DNA of 64,000 bases from Bombus terrestris (taxonomy: Eukaryota > Arthropoda > Insecta > Hymenoptera > Apidae): positions 16,666,501 to 16,730,500 of the forward strand of contig NC_063275.1 in assembly GCF_910591885.1 (NCBI RefSeq), written 5' to 3'. Of this stretch, positions 60,552 through 64,000 are shown one piece after another; within the stretch, counting starts at the first letter, position 1; each line of letters opens with the position of its first letter. The translations under genes and the position numbers were made by a program. The notes beneath the pieces were generated by a model. That model did not search any database and was not told where the DNA came from. It saw only the letters and a list, made by a program, of their open reading frames with translations.

Positions 60552-63500
60552 GGTCGCGGTGAACGCGTTGGTCGCAGCTCTAGGACCGAGTCTCGGTACC
60601 GGCTAACGTTCGCAACCCCGCGAACGCTCTCTCAGTTTCACCACTCCCAGCCGTGGAGGCATGGTTTCTCCAGGTGAGTTTTTCTCACCTGGTGCACCGA
60701 GGGGTCCGTTCGTCCAACCAGGTCGCACCGGTGGTCGGGCCCACGGGCCAATCCCCGCTGATGATCGCTGGTCCAGAGTCACAGCCTCCTTTCGTTTTCC
60801 CTCTCCGTTCTCCAGATACGGTGTTCGTCCGAGCGTCTTCGTCGCACCTTCGGCTTCTTCGTTCGAGCTCACCATCCTCATTAGTGCCTCCTACCTTCCT
60901 CGGTCCGACGAGACGTCGTATCCTGGTCCTTATATCAACGACGCGTAGGAAAAGGGCGACCGTGCCCCTCCACCCTCTTCGCCGTTCAGTAACGCCCCTT
61001 TCTGATACCTGCTCATGTTTCATTATTTTCCCCCGGAATCATTAAGCCAGCCAAGTCATCTCCCTCCAAAGAGGCGCGGACTGGACTCCCATCAGCCCTC
61101 CTCCATGCCATAGAGGAGATTAAACGCACACAATCGCGTTGTACGCATGCATCGACGAGCTCCGTCTTTCTCTCGCTCCGTTGTCCTTTCCTAGGTTTCT
61201 CGACTTCTTTTTTTTCCTTCCACTGACTACTACCCCTTCCACGAGCCTTCCTCCGTGTCTGTCTCTCTTGTCGTCTCTCCTTTCTCCACTTTTTCCTTTT
61301 CCTCTTGCTCTCTCGATTCTCGATCCTCTTTATCGTCTCTCCGTCTCTTTCCACATCATCCTCTCTTTGTTTGTTCGACCGGAGATTCTCGTTTCATTCA
61401 TCTCTCCTCTCCGCCTTCGCCGCCGTTCCTCCTCCACCTCGACGGCTTTTTAATTCCACGCTGTGCAGTGCGGTGCTGCCCTCTGCTACTTACGGGAACT
61501 AAATCTTTTTATGCGTTGCAACACTTGCTACGAAGCCATGGAATCCTTGGCTTATTGCGCTTAACGTTTGGCCCCGCAGATTCGCAGTGCTGAATTCGCT
61601 TCGCTGAACCGTCCCGCGGACTTTCGATCGAGACCACGGCCGTGATCGTTCTATCGAAATGATTTATCGTGATAGCAGTGCTGCGTGTTTCGAGGCTTAA
61701 TGCGGTTCGATAGCTGTACCGGTTATTGAAGTCGATGTTAGGTCGATCTCGATTAAGGCTATCTTATGTGTGGACTTTTGAAGAAGTTTTGCTTTTAATC
61801 GTTACTTTTGTACGCCAATATCGGCTAAATATAACAAATGTTCGGTTATCATATCGAACAAACTGTTCAACGTATATAATTTTCCTCGTTCATAGCGATA
61901 ACCATCTTACTAGTTAGCTGATTGAAACGTACACTAAAAATCATCGTAAAGTATTAGAGAAAAACCAACACCGACATCGGTATGACCTTTGAAACATTCT
62001 ACTTCGAAGTATCTACTTACTATCGAAGTATTATTGAACGGGCACGCGAACATATTAGAGACTTTCTTACAGAAAACGACGTTCCATGTTCGAGTAAATG
62101 CCGACACGGGATGATTTGCATCCACGGATAATTCCCCGGGACACGAGTACGCGCAGCCAAAGATACATCATAGAGTTGCAACGCGATCGCGCTATGAGCT
62201 GCCATTTCTCTGATAATGAACGCTAAAGCTGCCATTATGCGTACGCCGATAAACGCCGCCTTTTTCACCGGCTTATCAGTAATAAATGATTACGAGTACA
62301 CGAGTCGGGATTGCTGCAACCGAGATTGGACGATAAAAGTCCGCTAATGAACAACGAGCGATCCCGTTTGTCGACAGAGTGCTCGTTTCTCGAACGTAAC
62401 GTATGTATGTTCGATGAAGAAAATAGTAAAAAAAGAATGAAATAAACTCAAGTAATTAGTTGCTTTAACAAAATTAATTAATCCGATTAAAATGTAGGAA
62501 GTTCGATTTACGAGACGAGTCGTCTATGAGTTTTAGATCGCGTTAGAGTCGATGGAAAAAAACCAGGGAAAATAAAAACGCTTATCGTTCGAGAATCGAA
62601 CGCTAGAGAATTTGAAACGATAATCTGGACGACAGGAGTGGTGGATTCCTTCGAGAATACGTAGATACGAGCCGCGGTTTGATTCGAGCGCTGATTGTCA
62701 ACACGAACTCGATAACTACTGTCGGTAGAATGAAATGGTTACGTGCAGGAAAACACTATGTTGCCGGTGGTAATTATACCTGTCGCTTGAAGGCGACGAA
62801 AGGTGCGAAGTGTCGTTAGACCGGTACATGAACGCGCGACATAATTTTCACGTCTTTTAACGAACCGAGCCTATCATTTGCCGCCACGAATTTTCGAACG
62901 TCTACTTAGACACTTACCTCGCCTCTTCGGAAACGAGATCATTCCCATGGGAAACATTCCATCAATCTTCGATATACATAGATAGTTACGAATTTCGTAT
63001 TTTCGTGTAATCTTCTTTGTACAACGTGAACATGCTTATCGACTTTTATCTGCACGATTGTACTCGAGAAATACGTCTCCGAATTAATCAAACCGTGAAG
63101 CATGAAGAACATTTTAATAACGGCTCGGGTAAAAACACGGGCTCGAACGGACCTCGCGTTGACGGTTCAGTCACGGCAACCCGATCGCAGTCCATTCAGA
63201 TTTATTCAATGGACCGTGACTGGAGAATAATGTCCGTCCAGATCGTGCCCTTAACGCAAACGAGAACGCCGGAGTGAGTCGACCGAGGCGAATGTTTTTC
63301 CACCTCGAAAGCTCCTCGAATCATCGGCACACACCTAAAATATTGTTGGAGGAAGCTCGACGAAATATCAAAAGATGGATAAAATAAGAAAGCTGAAGAG
63401 CCCCGTAAATAAACTGTAAATGGGGTGTAAACGAGGAATTAAACGTTAACGTGTCTCTGAATTAACCGAGGGTGCACCGGTCGAGAGCTAATCGCGAGAG

Positions 63501-64000
63501 TTTATCTGCGATCAGGGATCGTGCGCCGTGTCCCCTAGTGATTTCCACTGTCCTTGAGGATGCGTTTCGTTGGTCGTAGATCAGGATCAAGCATGTGGGG
63601 TCGGGGGAAGTGTGGTGCAAGGATCGCTCGCGTCCTGCTCGACGCGGCAATAATTATTCCGATGTAGATAGGGCCGCGTAACTCGAGCGTTAATGCTTGC
63701 CGACGGTGCAAGTCTTCGGGTCGAGTGGAACGCAGCGGCCAAGAGAGCGAAACGAGGAGACAGATCACGAGGCTCGATTGCCTCTCGACTATAACCTGGC
63801 TTCTGAACGATATTCATGCCAGTCAACGGTAATAACGATAAATTGCCTGTCCGTAATGCGTGGCCGCATGGTTTCACAGGATTCGCGAGTGAACATACCG
63901 AGCTCCTACTCGCCGGGTTTGCCGCATTTTGGTTAGGTACATCTTTTTTGCGGTGCACTTATTTGTAGATGAACCACTGTTTATAAAGATAGAGACAAAT
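60552..64000. other. upstream intergenic DNA at window end, no gene recognised
   Basis: Visible are the paired inverted E-boxes (60670-60692), a CT-rich tract (61150-61450) whose ORFs are Ser/Leu/Phe/Pro low-complexity by-products, and AT-rich spacer at 62440-62620. No coding exon was recognised. Confidence 0.55.

Noticed and set aside
61139..61593. Plus-strand Ser/Leu/Phe/Pro ORFs
   Set aside because: They arise from a CT-rich low-complexity tract.

Overview
This window is a stretch of animal genome, most likely from a holometabolous insect and probably a hymenopteran such as a bee. The reasons are a single intron-rich developmental gene with kilobase introns, GT-AG splice sites, abundant CpG mixed with AT-rich patches, many microsatellites and no recognisable full-length transposons. 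The organism call is an inference; the sequence carries no direct species marker.

The one gene that can be firmly reconstructed is an Iroquois-class TALE homeobox gene on the minus strand, best matched to mirror (mirr). Five coding exons join in frame: exon 1 at 48836-48798 (13 codons from the ATG), exon 2 at 34155-33664, exon 3 at 31197-31085, exon 4 at 20231-19927 (homeodomain) and exon 5 at 19779-18857 (C-terminal region and stop). The intron phases are 0, 0, 2 and 1, and the exons sum to 1872 nt, giving a predicted 623-residue protein. The probable 3'UTR runs to a poly(A) signal near 17370. The transcription start was not located; it lies upstream of 48836, perhaps in the GAGA-rich, CpG-rich interval out to about 52.5 kb.

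Layout: 1-17340 is intergenic DNA downstream of mirr, with one uncertain acidic small ORF near 12 kb. From 17350 to about 49-52 kb is the mirr locus with introns of 14.6, 2.5, 10.9 and 0.15 kb. From 52.5 to 64 kb is upstream intergenic DNA with one uncertain 82-codon ORF near 60.4 kb. This fits a developmental regulatory block, where one transcription-factor gene sits among long non-coding stretches that probably hold enhancers. I saw no tRNA, rRNA, CRISPR array or intact mobile element.

Main points for a second look: a 147-bp intron that is stop-free and a multiple of three (a possible 49-residue retained-intron isoform), a 264-bp CpG-free coding-like island inside intron 1, a hairpin at 14.9 kb, paired inverted E-boxes at 60.67 kb, and an EBF/Collier-like palindrome in intron 1.
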